Shown here: piece by piece, positions 1 through 11,176 of the stretch
Layout of the letters: every line of letters starts with the position of its first letter
Numbering within the stretch: the first letter of the stretch is position 1
Origin: Hofstenia miamia
Taxonomy: Eukaryota > Xenacoelomorpha > Acoela > Hofsteniidae
NCBI GenBank assembly: GCA_900660155.1
Contig: CABFPE010000138.1
Coordinates: forward strand, 219,688-283,687
Length of the DNA: 64,000 nt
Reading direction: 5' to 3'
Made by a program: the position numbers and the translations under genes
Notes under the pieces: generated by a model
What the model was told of the DNA's origin: nothing
Database searches by the model: none
Seen by the model: only the letters and a program-made list of their open reading frames with translations

Positions 1-547
1 CAATAGGTTAAGCACTTTACTTCTGGAAGCTCCGCTTCGGCTGGAAGCCATAGGAATTGGTCGTCTCGGTCCTTACCTAAAAGTAGTTCTGTTACTTGGA
101 TGAATTACCAATGTTACATCTGTAAATGTTATAAGTTCTAATCTAAGCTGTTTCTTGGAATCGTGGCTGTACTGAACACTAATTAAACCTTCTGCAGAGT
201 CAATCGAGTTTCTAGCTAATTCGTACCAGCCACCAATAATTTAGTTTAAATCGATCCTATTACGCTCTAATAATAAAAATGTATAAATCACGCTCTCCAG
301 GGCCCTAGGCCAATTGCTAATTAATTGCTAATTTTGCAAATAGTCAGAGCTGACTAGCGGAATGTCATCCATGAACAGTATAACAAAAACTAACAACTTG
401 GCCAGGTAATATCAACAGCGAATACAATATATTTATTAATCAAAAGAAATTTCAAATATTTTAAACAGATGTAAATGTTTCAAGAAAATCTGGAAGACAA
501 ATAGCTCAAATTAACAAAGTCATTACGCAGAGACTTTCTATAAACAA
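1..547. other. No recognised gene
   Basis: No RNA gene, transposon end or convincing gene is visible. One open stretch of about 55 codons on the minus strand (about 65-240) begins straight after a stop codon, with no splice acceptor between, and has a weak lipocalin-like GGWYELAR start. It is discussed only as a weak observation. Confidence 0.5.
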
Positions 548-575
548 TCAATTTACAAACGAATGTGTAGAATAG

Positions 576-806
576 GGGTTTGGAAAAGTTTGCAGAAGTT
601 TGGTTTGGGAATTTTGGAACTTTAACCTTAAATTTTTACATAATATATTGATTAAAAATCTTAGAAATTTGAAAACTACATTGTTTAATAATATATCGAT
701 TAAAAATTTGTGAACTTTAATCGATATACTATTCTTAATCGATATATTTTTAAACAATTTTAAATTTTCATGTTCGAAAATGCCAAACCAAACTTTTCCA
801 AATCCC
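576..806. repeat. Palindromic MITE-like inverted repeat
   Basis: The segment begins GGGTTTGGAAAAGTTTG and ends with the near-reverse-complement CAAACTTTTCCAAATCCC. The whole 231 bp reads as an imperfect palindrome. Its centre carries repeated ATCGATTAA and TTAATCGAT words in both orientations. No coding capacity is seen; an 86-codon minus-strand open frame is only the palindrome read through. It is probably a non-autonomous DNA transposon or hairpin repeat. The superfamily is not assigned because no clear target-site duplication flanks it. Confidence 0.6.
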
Positions 807-1059
807 AAATATAAACATTTGTTCTACAAAGTGAATTTCATCGCTTATGAAGGAAACAATGTAAAGAAACGTTCTAATTAGGTTTTCAAATTACAAATTG
901 GTAAACTTTTGTAAATGATTCTATTTTACAATATTGTTAAAAAATTGTAAATTACCTTAAATTATCCTTACCATTGGCATTAACTAATGCGTTTTGAGAC
1001 ATACTTAAAATATTCGAAAGGATATTAAAACGCAAAATATAGAGTTCTTCCTATCTCGC

Positions 1060-1745
1060 GGAACTTATCCTGGGACCATCATGTAAATGCCAAACTGGCG
1101 AGCTGTTACGAAACTCTTTATTACATGAAGAGAAATATTCCTTTTCATGCTACGATTAATGCCAAATTGTCATACAAATAATGTATTCTGAGTGTTCTGC
1201 TCTACAACTCTTGTGTTTGGTAACCTAATGTTTCTTGATTGAAGATGGAAAAGCTCCAACGTAAAACTCTTATATGGGTGTTTGGCAAAGACAGCTACAA
1301 CAACACCCTCATGCGGTTGAAGACATTGCCTATTGATTATCAACTTATCCTCAATGACATTGTCACACTTGCCAAGATGCTTCATGGATTTTACGATATT
1401 AATATAAACAACTACGATATCTTACCTTAGGTTCCCGTCTTGGACAAACTGCCAAACTTATTATCAATGATCCTCGGAAATTTTCCTCAGATAGAAACTA
1501 CTTTATCATGCCGCAGGTGCTTTTAACTTTCTTCTTTCTAACATTTCGGTTGACTGTCTTGGCCCTATTAATAAATTGAAGAAGGAGCTTTCTTATCTTT
1601 CTGTTGGAGCACATAAACGTTTTTGATGTTGATCTCCCTTGTACTCATCGCCTCAAGTGTCGGTGCTCGTCGTGTCGTACATAATCTTATTTTTGTAACT
1701 CTGGAAAGGGTAATATAAGTTTTCTCTCTCTCTCTGAATGTTACA
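1060..1745 (+). mobile_element. LINE 3' fragment (RT C-terminal region)
   Basis: The translation, in shifting frames, matches the C-terminal part of non-LTR retrotransposon ORF2. A segment reads LSWDHHVNAKLASCYETLYY, followed by KMEKLQRKTLIWVFGKDSYN at about 1240-1300. That is the usual arrangement of thumb, then QRK...W..G, then LPIDYQLILNDIVTLAKMLH. A Cys-rich end (HRLKCRCSSCRT) lies at about 1650-1680. The RT palm and endonuclease are absent, so it is 5'-truncated. Several frame changes show it is dead. A short (CT)n run at 1728-1737 lies close to its 3' end. Confidence 0.75.
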
Positions 1746-1778
1746 ATATACATTTATTCAAGTTAAAAATTCAAACAG

Positions 1779-3504
1779 GGAATTCGAGACTTTAATATTT
1801 TAGTTTCAGTTTCAAAAAAGTGAGTCTCAAGTCTTGGTCTCAGTCTCGACGAGACTGAAAAGAAAGTCTGTCTTGGCGAACTTGTAGAAAAGCAACACGC
1901 GGACTAAATAAACAATAATTTAGGGTCAAAAACGATAGGAAATACAATAAAATTCTCAAAAAGTTTAAAATATAATCGATATAGACCGATACCTTGTCAT
2001 AATTCAGCATATTTGTAGCACGCGGTATATATTTTAGGAATATAGCAAATAAAACCACGAAGTCATTTAATAATAATTATCTTTAACTAAAAAATAACAA
2101 AATATAATCGTATAATTAAGCAAATCTATAAATTTTTGGTTTAAATTAAGTTTTGATTTTTAGTAAATTTCTTCATTAATGGAAAGGGCTTCAGCAAATT
2201 TCAGCGAAAACAAATCTCACATTACAATGAAAATTGTCATACACTATAAGCGATTATATATTAAAATGATATGAATTGTCAAAAAATTAAATTTGGCTAT
2301 AATATGGGGTGATGGCTTCGACAGGCATTCGTTACGAGCTTTAATCTTATTCAGAATCTAGCAATAATACTAAACAAAAATTTGATATTTATCGACTAAA
2401 TAGTAAAGCAAACTTTAATAAACCTGAGTTTGTAATATAATGAAATGAAAATTGTAGTTAATATTACAATTTTGAAAATCCATATTACTATATTAATTAA
2501 AATTGAAATTTACGGCTTATTTAATAGAACTATCAGGGTTTTCGAGTACTCGGAATCTTAAGAACTCAAACTCGAAAAAGCTCGCAAAAATTGATCATAA
2601 GAACTCGAAAGAGAAATCATCAAAACTCGAACACGATTCGAAAATACCGTAAAAATTAAATTTCAATTTCTCTTTACCAATCGCAAACAACTATTTTTTA
2701 GCTTAGAATCTGTACAATAACTGTTTTTACCAAACAAACTCGAATAGAAGAAAACTCGATCGAACTCAGAATTTTCTTTAAGAAAATACTCGAACTCGTA
2801 ACGTTAAAACTCGAACTTGATTTGAAAACCCTGAACTGTATTATGCAAATTTTTCTTCAAAAATTGTGATCAATTGAATTCATATGTATTTTGCTTGTAA
2901 AAGTGCAAAAAGGACAATTGCTATTCCAATTAATGAAGATATTTCACTTAAGATAAAGACTTGATTTAGATCAAAAGTTTATAGATTTGCTTAATTATAC
3001 GATTATATTTTGTTATTTTTTAGTTAAAGATAATTATTTTTTTATATAACTTCGTGGTTTTATATGCTATGTTGCTTAAATATATACCGCGTGCTACAAA
3101 TATGCTGAATTATGACAAGGTATCGGGATTATATTTTAAACTTTTTGAGTATTTTATTGTATTTCCTATCGTTTTTGACCCTAAATTAGTGTTTATTTAG
3201 TCCGCGTGTCGCTATTCTACAAGTTCGCCGTCTGTCTTGTCTCAAATCGAGACTGTTGTTGGTCTCGATTAAAATTATAAAACAATGATGTTTAATTGTA
3301 AAAAACATTAGAATGTATATTTTAATTTACTTAAACATGGTAAACTGCAAATGTAAAGCCTAATTTTTAAAATGAATAATAATTTCTAGCTTGTTTAAAA
3401 TTATTTTTATTTTGGTCAAAGGTTGTGTAATCTACAAGCCTCAAAAAGTCTTGAGTCTCATTTTTCGTCTCAAAAATAAAAGTCTCGGTCTTGTCTCGAA
3501 TTCC
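1779..3504. mobile_element. Fold-back element with about 0.4-kb inverted arms
   Basis: The left arm (1779-about 2190) and right arm (about 2920-3504) are diverged inverted copies. Matching landmarks include GGAATTCGAGAC at both outer ends, GTCTCG-rich subterminal DNA, a GACGGC/CTTGGCGAACTTGTAG block, and a block around TATACCGCGTGC...CATAATTCAGC. The right arm has about 190 bp more near its outer end than the left. There is no transposase. The middle holds a separate nested MITE. The structure is that of a fold-back or large hairpin non-autonomous DNA transposon. No convincing target-site duplication was found, so the family is open. Confidence 0.75.
2534..2833. mobile_element. Nested 300-bp hAT-like MITE
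   Basis: It has 10-bp terminal inverted repeats, CAGGGTTTTC at the left and GAAAACCCTG at the right. The interior is full of ACTCGAA/TTCGAGT words. The flanks AGAACTAT and AACTGTAT look like a degraded 8-bp target duplication, which with a CAGGG terminus suggests the hAT superfamily. There is no coding capacity. It lies inside the spacer of the fold-back element, so it inserted later. Confidence 0.6.
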
Positions 3505-5182
3505 ATGGACCTCACTACATGCCACTATTAAACGTTAAACCTTCAATGAAAAACAAAACAAACAATGCAAAACAAGTATCAAAGTAAATATTAAAATAAT
3601 TATGATTAAGAAATATATTGTTTGCCAAAAAATTTTAAATTACTATCAAAATTAAAAAGTAATAATATAATAATATTCTTAAAATTTTTCTGAATTATTT
3701 GTTTTTGAACATATAAGTTCTACCGATAGTTTAAATTTAAATTGCTTGCTGTCAGTGTTCGAATTCGAAATGAAATTAATTAAAAGTAATAAACAAAAAC
3801 TGAAAAATGTCATGTAAATGGTGTTCCATTGTTATCCGCTGATTTTTTCTGAGCAGGGTAAATGATGCATATATGTACTATTTAGCTTCTATAGGACTTT
3901 ATTGCATTCAAAAGTGGGGCAAGCAAATATATTTATGAAATCAAATTAGTTTAAAAATTAAATCATGAAAAAATTTTTTTGTCAGAAAGTTATCTGTAAT
4001 ATTATTAAAGAAATATGATTGGTACTGAAGCTCTTTTATACATCATTTTCAAGAAAAATAGCTAATGATTTCTGTAGTTTTTTCCTCTAATGGCTAAAAT
4101 TTATTTAAACAGAAAATGATCGTTCTGTAAAATCCAATAGTGTGTATTAATTAAAATACTTTCAAATTTTCAGTAATGCAGTCAATAAATCGTACATTTC
4201 AAAATATTGAATAAAAACTTTCTCGATTTATAATTGAAGGCATGTTGATGATAGAAAACTTGAGATAAATTATAAAGTTTTGCCAGAGAATCTTAGAGTA
4301 GAAATTTCTATCAGAAAATGGCAGCTAAAGGAAGATCAGATATAAATTGCTCAAAGTTTATTAAAATTTACTAATTCTATAAAACCATATTTGGACAGGA
4401 ATGTGAGTCTAGCCACTATTTGTATGCAATTTATTTCAAAATATATTACTCTTAAAATATCCATATTATATTTGATTTTTGGACTTTATCTGTAGCATAT
4501 TCGTAGAAAAATATCGTCTTTTGTTCACGATACCTACAATTTCTAATTGCTGTAAAGAAAAACAAATGGCTACTGTTTTGTATTTGTCCAAGGAATTCGT
4601 GAGGTAAAAAATGCGAAAAAACTATATATCAGATAGAGGAACCTGACTTCAAAAAAATAGTTCAGTTTCCAGTACGGCTTGAATAGAGAAATGTTTCTAA
4701 TTGGTTTAAATAATAAATATCATGTTTACAACAGAATTGTATCAATGTGAAGCAATGAGCGGACAGCTTGCTATGCCAGCTAAATCGATGAATTGAACAA
4801 AACGGATATAATTTAACCGTTTGAACGAGTGTAGATAAAGCATAAGGCATTTGTATGCTGTGGCGCATTGATTTTTAAAACAAACCGTAATGAATTATGT
4901 CCTATATTCCAATCATGTACACTATATTGACTATATTGGTAAAAATGGAATTTTTAGGTATATAGTCAATATTATAAGGTCAGAACTTGCATTTAAGTAA
5001 CATAAAATAACAGCCCTAATAAAATGCATCAATGTATATACTGAAAAGGTAAGTCGAATCAATTTTCTTCTTGTTTTTACCAATAAGGAACTGAACTTAT
5101 TGTATAGATAACTTGTCGAGTCAGTGTTCACTTCTGGTATCATTGCCTGGAGCTGGTCCGCTCATTATTTGGCGATATTTTG
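3505..5182. other. Intergenic, no supported feature
   Basis: AT-rich DNA with only short open frames (up to about 70 codons) of no recognisable family. No terminal repeats, RNA genes or splice-patterned coding blocks were recognised. Confidence 0.5.
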
Positions 5183-5662
5183 CTTTAGAGGACCCACATG
5201 CAATGATTTTATAAAATAATAATTATTGTTGAATCACTGGGTTGAATCTAAACAGAACTATGCAAGAGGACTTAATTTCAAGGCAGAAGGTCGCTTAGGT
5301 TAACATTAACTAGGGCAACAATCTAACTAAGTACCAAGAGAACATGATTTAATTGAACTTTTTTCTCTATTTACAGATGCTTTGGTGTGTCTTTTTTACA
5401 ATGCGTATTAGCAATATGTACAAACATAAAAACAACTAGTCACTAGTAAACACGAAAAGTGCGTGAGCTGGCCGATACTAGAAAACAGTATCTGCCGATG
5501 ATGCATTATACTTTAACCCTAACTCCACTCTTTACCCCAAAATTTAAAAATATTGCAAAGAATTAATCAACATGATGAACTGCAATGCAATGGTTGGGGT
5601 GTAGGGTTAAGCTAGAGTTTAAGACTCATTTTATGACGTCGCTTGAACTAGGTCCCCTAAAG
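5183..5662. mobile_element. 480-bp TIR element (non-autonomous)
   Basis: It starts CTTTAGAGGACC and ends GGTCCCCTAAAG, giving a 12-bp inverted repeat with one mismatch. An inner part (about 5225-5490) is a diverged copy, in opposite orientation, of 8490-8720. Shared blocks include GAATCACTGGGTTGAA, GCAGAAGGTCGCT, TCTCTATTTACAGATGC and CACGAAAAG.GCGTGAGCTGGC. The word CATTATTT occurs on both sides within 20 bp of the ends, but a clean target duplication is not clear. No protein is encoded. Confidence 0.55.
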
Positions 5663-6129
5663 TAATTTAACGCCCATTATTTACATAACACAATTGACTA
5701 CCTTCAGAAAAGAGCATTGAGATTCGAGATTATTAACCCGAGATTATTCCCGAATATTCCGGATTTTCAAAAACATTGGCAGTTTTACACGTTTTTTGAG
5801 AAGGAAAATCTTAGTCATGACCGAATGAGTTACCATACCTAAAATGCATTTCAGGACCTTAGTTTTTATTTTCTTAAATGTTTGATGAACATATTTTGAT
5901 TTAGCCAATCAAGATCAATTTGAAAACCATAGCCTGTTTATTATAAAGTTTAATAATTTTCCGATAATTACCTCTCCCCGAGGAAAGGTTTTGGGAGAAG
6001 AAAAAGAGGGAAGCGTGCACGACGTTGAATGCACTGGTCCTGGATTAAATGGCACAATGTGTTGTGCCTGGGTTCCCATTTTGTCTACCCAAGAAAATTT
6101 CTTTTGAGTTTTTGTGCTGATCTTGCGCA

Positions 6130-6640
6130 GCATTCGAAATCAGCAATCTAAGGAAAAAGGTAAGAACGTTTGATAATTCTAACGATGAATTCCAATGCGA
6201 AGAGTTGGAAAACTACAATAGAAGGGAAAATATTAAATTTTTTAATGTTGTTAAGTCACCTAACGAAACGAACGAAATGTTGATTGCTAAGGTGGCTGAT
6301 GTTTGAAAACACTGTGAAGTCGACATTAAACCGGGAATATATCAACCTGTCATAGATTGCCCAAACGCATTCTCCGATTTTATTGTCAGGTTTATAATAA
6401 GGTCTAAAAAGATTGAAAAGAAAGAAAGCAAGATACTTTGTTTTGGAGGACATTACATTGGAGAGGAGTAATGCACTTTTCTGAAATTAAAAGAATGAAT
6501 GGAATCAAAAGAGCTTGGACTCAAACAGAAATATTCACTATGTGAATAAAGCTTCCGAAGGGAAGGAATCTGACCAAAGGAAGGTTTTAAGATCCTGTAA
6601 AGCTCTTCTAAAAAAATTAAAAAATGTATAACGGAGACCA
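6130..6640 (+). pseudogene. LINE ORF1 remnant (RNA-binding type)
   Basis: The translation across frames reads like the coiled-coil-to-RRM part of an L1/CR1-type ORF1 protein: EISNLRKK, then CEELENYNRRENIKFFNV at about 6195-6240, KVADV..HCEVDIKPG, a HRLPKR-like turn and FIVRFIIRSKK at about 6380-6415. The ENYNRRENIKF block matches the LENYSRRNN.RI.G hallmark of this family. There are several stops and shifts. The N-terminal limit is uncertain. It would coat the element's own RNA. Confidence 0.6.
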
Positions 6641-7705
6641 ATTGTTTGTTATTAAATATTCGTAGTTTGTCTAAAAACTTGTATGCTTAAATTCAGTCAT
6701 TATATAGACTGCCATTAATGATTGCGCTAACCGAAACGTGTCTCCTAGATGATGATTTTATTAATCTCTACGATATGTGTAACTTTAAGTCATAAAAAGG
6801 GGGGGGGTGTTGCTATATATTTCTAACAAGCTAAGCTTTATCAAATTTATTACCACGATGAAATGGAAGCTTTTATTGGGAGATAAAAGAACATATTTTA
6901 GTTGCTTATTTTCCTCCCGATTGCAATGTTAACACACTATTTTTTTATAAAAATAACAATTATAGGTATTCATGTTCAAATATGTTCAGCTCCAAAAGGA
7001 AACTCCTTCATCAAAAGCATGTATCGATAACTTGTATATCAATATTGAACATGTAACTTCAACAACTGTTGATTGCCATATTAGTGACCATAAGATTGTT
7101 TCAACATCGTTTGAACTTTCTCAAAATGTCGAAAGCTTATTAGAAACTACAAGAAAACTTAACCACCAGCAGGTCTTACTAAACGCTTGTAATTACCTTG
7201 ATCATTTGCTTTCATCTCATTCGTTTGATCAAAGTTCTAATGGAATAGATCAGGACTCCATTTTTCTAACTGAATGTATTTTGAGGCCTCTGGAAAGATT
7301 TGTTATTGCTAGACCATCAACAAGAAAACCATGGGTAACAAATAGACTTAAAACAGAAATTAAAAAACGCGATAATCTCCATAAACTTGTCAGTCAAGGA
7401 AATACATCAGTAAATATGGATGCTTATAAAAAGCAAAGAAATTTGGTTACTATATTAACTCGAATTAGAAAAAAGGAATATTATGATATTCTTGTGTCAT
7501 TGTGATTCAAAAATACCAATTTTTATAAATAACATCGTCAATTATAAGTAAAAGGCGGTCATTGCAGTTGTTTTTAACTGAAAACATGTTAGACGATTTC
7601 AACCATTTCCTTACCTCAATTGGTACAAGTAACAAATCACCTAATGAAGAAGAATTCCGAAAATGTTTCTACTTTGCCATATTGTCTTCAGTCGATTTAA
7701 GGCGA
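6640..7705 (+). pseudogene. LINE ORF2 endonuclease region (5' half)
   Basis: Starts with decayed AP-endonuclease: a LNIRSLSKNL-like strand at about 6650, LPLMIALTETCLLDDDFINL at about 6710-6765 (catalytic E of TET.L) and GGGVAIY at about 6805. A clean open frame at 6972-7505 carries the C-terminal endonuclease block SDHKIVSTSFE at about 7084 and the linker KPWVTNRLKTEIKKRDNLHK at about 7325-7385. A frame at 7562 gives NMLDDFNHFLTSIG, which normally precedes the RT. The gene is cut at 7705 by an inserted element. Confidence 0.75.
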
Positions 7706-8489
7706 TGCTATATTGATGATTTTTGTCCGAACTTTTGTCAGGATTTTTGCGTGCTACCTTGCGGATTTTTGTGCGCTACACTGCGGATTTTTCTTTAAAC
7801 TTTTGTCCGGATTTTCCTTCAGATAATTAAATATTTACAAATTTCACACAAAGATGAACAGCTCGAGAATTTTTTCAAATACATACCTTTTATGAGAAAT
7901 TAATATTAATTAATGTACATATTAATGATTTATTCAAAAGCAACAAAATTATTTACTGTTAAATAAACCATCACGCAATAATTAGGATTCTGAAAACATT
8001 ACGGAGGTTTTTTGCAATCAAGTGTGCGCAATCAACGAAACTAATTACATAAGGCGCGCGATATTTTCGGCTTTCTATATACTTGGCAACTACAGTTATT
8101 GGCGCATGGAATTACTATTCGCTTTATCGGTTTGACCTTAGTCGTACACTGCCGTAAATAAAATATAATCAATTTAATTGGTTTTACTTAGTTTGCCACA
8201 GAAGGCAATAAAGTAGAGTAAACCAAAGTATAGAAAAAAATGATTTATAAATTTACAATAAGCAATATTGGAATATACACAGCCAATGTAAATTAAGTTG
8301 GGTTTCATCAATGAGTACCTAATAGCAGGACATTACATTGAAAATCTCATTTAAAACTTAAGGACTGACTCAATATTTTGTATTTCTATTTCAAAATGAT
8401 ATTTTTCATGCACATAATGAAATTTATAACATTTTGCAAAAATTAAAATTCCAAAGTCAGTATACTGTAACATCAGTCAGTAGTTGTTG

Positions 8490-8720
8490 TTATTTATCTG
8501 CCAGCTCACGCGCTTTTCGTGTTGACTAGGGACTAGTTGTTTCATGTTTGTACATATTGTATATAAGACACCCAAGCATCTGTAAATAGAGAAATAGTTT
8601 AACCGTTTTCTTTTGTTCACTAGAATCACTGTTGATCTAGTATATGTTCACCTCAGCGACCTTCTGCTTGACACTAAGTCCTCTGGCAAAGTTCAACCCA
8701 GTGATTCTACAATATAGCTA
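8490..8720 (-). repeat. Inverted diverged copy of the 5.2-5.5 kb repeat
   Basis: Read on the minus strand, it aligns with 5225-5490: TGGGTTGAA, GAGGACTTA, CAAGCAGAAGGTCGCT, ATTTCTCTATTTACAGATGC, AACTAGTC.CTAGT and ACACGAAAAGCGCGTGAGCT. The two copies differ at many sites, so they are not a recent duplication. It sits inside the 7706-9479 element. Confidence 0.65.
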
Positions 8721-8945
8721 TTAACTACATCAGTATTTATGTGTCTGTTTATTATACAGATGTCATTGGCATACTGAATCAGTTCCCTGTCTGTTAGGCA
8801 ATTGTTAATGTCATTGATGTATAAATTGAAAAGTACAGGGCCTAAGACACTGCCTTGTGGGACACCTCTGTTTGTACCACACTAAGTCCTCTGGCAAAGT
8901 TCAACCCAGTGATTCTACAATATAGCTATTAACTACATCAGTATT
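8671..8945. repeat. RT scrap between 67-bp perfect direct repeats
   Basis: 8671-8737 and 8879-8945 are identical (starting ACACTAAGTCCTCTGGC). Between them, 8738-8878 encodes on the minus strand a slice of LINE RT: GVPQGSVLGPVLFNLYIND followed by LIQYANDIC, where the usual YADD reads YAND. The homologous repeat at 5225-5490 has no such interruption. The scrap was therefore gained together with duplication of 67 bp of target. Confidence 0.8.
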
Positions 8946-9479
8946 GTAATCCAAAATCTTTATTTAGTAGATAAAAATATTTAATTAATTTAAGAGATTT
9001 ATAAGTTACGGCCGAATTTAATCACGCTTAAAATAATGGCTATAGTTATCTTAAAGTTTTAGCTCTTATTCTTAATGATTCAATAAAAATTTAACTTTTG
9101 TAAATCTATTGTAATTAGCTTGTACCCACCCAAATTGTGAGTCACAATACGGACATTCGACTACAATAATAATTAATCACACAATATTATGGGTAGAAAT
9201 AATGTTGTATTCATACATTCACTTGTAGAAATATCTCAATTATTATTAGTTAAAAATGTAACTGTATTTAGCGGTCTATGCGGCTATTTCTCTTGAAGTA
9301 AAGCATAATATGATAACAATATTTGATTGACGTCTTCAAGTAGTTCTGAAAAATCCGAGAAAACAAACCGCTGACAAAATTATTTTCAAAATATGGTTTG
9401 AAGTGGTAAGCTACACTGCGGATTTTTGTTTAAACAAACATTGGGACAAAGGTTTTGTACAAAAATCGTTAGTATAGCA

Positions 9480-10943
9480 CCCACCTTACTTTAAGTACAC
9501 AAATGCTAATGAAGTACGTAAAATTAATAATAAGTTACAATGTAAAAATTCAACAGGTCCTGATGGTATAAGCAGTTTTGTTATTAAAAAATTTGAATCG
9601 ATACTAGTACCCTTTTTATCCAAGTTTTTTGAACAAGTGCATTTATTTAGGTTTATTTCCAACGTCATTTATAGAAGCCAATGTGATTGCTCTACATAAG
9701 GGTGGCAATAAAGAAGATTTAAACAATTTCAGACCTATCTCAATGCTAAATTCGATTAGTAAAATTCTTGAACGTATTATTTTTAATATAATCATGTCTT
9801 AATTCAACCATTTCGATGTGTTTTATAAATCTCAGTTTTGATTCCGTAGTCATCGAAGTACAGATGATGCTATAGCGCTTTTAGTTGAAAAACTTCATGT
9901 ATCAGCTGACACTAAGATGAAAGCTTTTCTAATGCTTTTGGATTTAAGAAAGGCGTTTGACACTGTTTCTCGTAATACATTTTTGATTAAGGTAGAGAGA
10001 TATGGAATTCGAGGGAATACGTTACATATTCTAAAAGGCTATTTAACAGGTAGGACACAGTATGTAGTGCACGGAAATTTAAGATCTTCAATTAGCGAGA
10101 TTAATTGCGGTGTTCCACTTTAAGCCCATTGTTATTTCTCATGTACATCAATGATTTGCCGAACTGTTGCCACTTTGTCGACATCGCTTTATTTGCCGAT
10201 GATACAAGTCTGTTGAACTAAGATAATGAAAACCCGTTATTGAAAATAAATGAAGATTTTACATCCATTAGCTGTGGTTAACCAATAATTCACTGAGTCT
10301 AAATATTTCCAAAGCCATTGGAATTAATTTTGGACATTCATACAGTAATTGTTATATCAATAGAGACGATATTCTTTTTAAAAACGAAGGCAAATACCTT
10401 GGTATTGTGCTCGACAATAGGTTAAAATTTGACAATCGCATTGATATAGTTGTTAGAAATATATCAAAGTTGTGTGGACTTATGTTTAAAATACGACATT
10501 ATTTTAACAAGAACTACCTAATTTTGTTTTATAAATCTTATATCAAGCCAATAATTCAATATGGTATTCTTGTCTATGGTTCAGTTTCTAAAAATGCATT
10601 AAAACCAATTCACAAAATACAGAAGAGAATAATCAGGGCAGTGTATTGCATGAGATTCTCAAATGCTGTAAAGGAAAAGTTCCTACAATCTCAAATTATG
10701 ACTGTTTATGAATTACATGTATATGAATTGATTAAGTTTTTACTGAAATCCCTTGGTTCTTTACATCATAATCAGTTCTTCAATTCTTTCATAAACAAAA
10801 ATTTTTTAGTATTAAATAGCAAGATTCCTGCTGATATTTCTGAAGGAAAATACAGAAACGATCAAATCAATGTTATTGCACATGATTTGCAAAACACCTT
10901 TATTGGTGGTAATGACGAACTGACGAATCTAGTGTTTCTTTAA
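9480..10943 (+). pseudogene. LINE ORF2 reverse transcriptase (3' half)
   Basis: RT blocks follow the order of non-LTR enzymes: STGPDGISSFVIKKFE at about 9547, a NFRPISMLNSISKILERI-like block at about 9725, FGFR.HRSTDDAI at about 9838, LMLLDLRKAFDTVSR at about 9930, GVPL at about 10112 and FADDTSLLN at about 10190 (catalytic FADD). The C-terminal thumb and tail (KYLGIVLDNRLKFDNRID, KPIIQYGILVYGSVSK) occupy a long open frame at 10407-10943. Several shifts and stops separate the blocks. Tail DNA follows to 11176. Confidence 0.85.
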
Positions 10944-11068
10944 TGATTTTCCCTGCGCATGTAGTTGGGCTCTCACTCGTTTTTAGCTTAGCTATTAGAA
11001 GAGTCCGTATTCTACCTATTTTATTTTGATTTTTTGTTTATTTATGACAATTAGTAGAATAATATGCC

Positions 11069-11090
11069 ATTATTATTATTATTATTATGC

Positions 11091-11128
<38 letters not shown>

Positions 11129-11129
11129 T

Positions 11130-11176
<47 letters not shown>
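11069..11176 (+). repeat. (ATT)n then (TTG)n microsatellite, LINE tail
   Basis: About 57 bp of ATT units with one interruption run directly into about 48 bp of TTG units. It follows the RT stop codon by about 125 bp and so marks the 3' end of the LINE. The open frame it creates is low-complexity poly-Leu and not a gene. Confidence 0.85.

Larger units (their letters stand above)
7706..9479. mobile_element. 1.77-kb TIR element inserted in a LINE
   Basis: The left end TGCTATATTGATGATTTTTG and the inverted right end CAAAAATCGTTAGTATAGCA agree at 17 of 20 positions. Subterminal words GCTACACTGCGGATTTTT occur near both ends (about 7768 and 9411) in the same orientation. There is no transposase. 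No target-site duplication is evident; the LINE frame ...DLRR resumes with YFKYTNANE almost at once. Its interior includes a copy of the 5225-5490 repeat and an RT scrap. It is a non-autonomous DNA transposon of unassigned family, or a composite of several. Confidence 0.6.
6100..11176 (+). mobile_element. LINE with ORF1, endonuclease, RT and (ATT)n tail
   Basis: One 5'-to-3' non-LTR retrotransposon: an ORF1 remnant (about 6130-6640), an AP-endonuclease (about 6640-7705), an RT (9480-10943) and a 3' region ending in (ATT)n at 11069. A TIR element (7706-9479) splits ORF2 so cleanly that the coding frame resumes directly after it. ATT/TAA tails are typical of I-like LINEs, but the clade needs a phylogeny. 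The endonuclease and RT halves have several frame breaks, so the copy is inactive. Confidence 0.8.
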
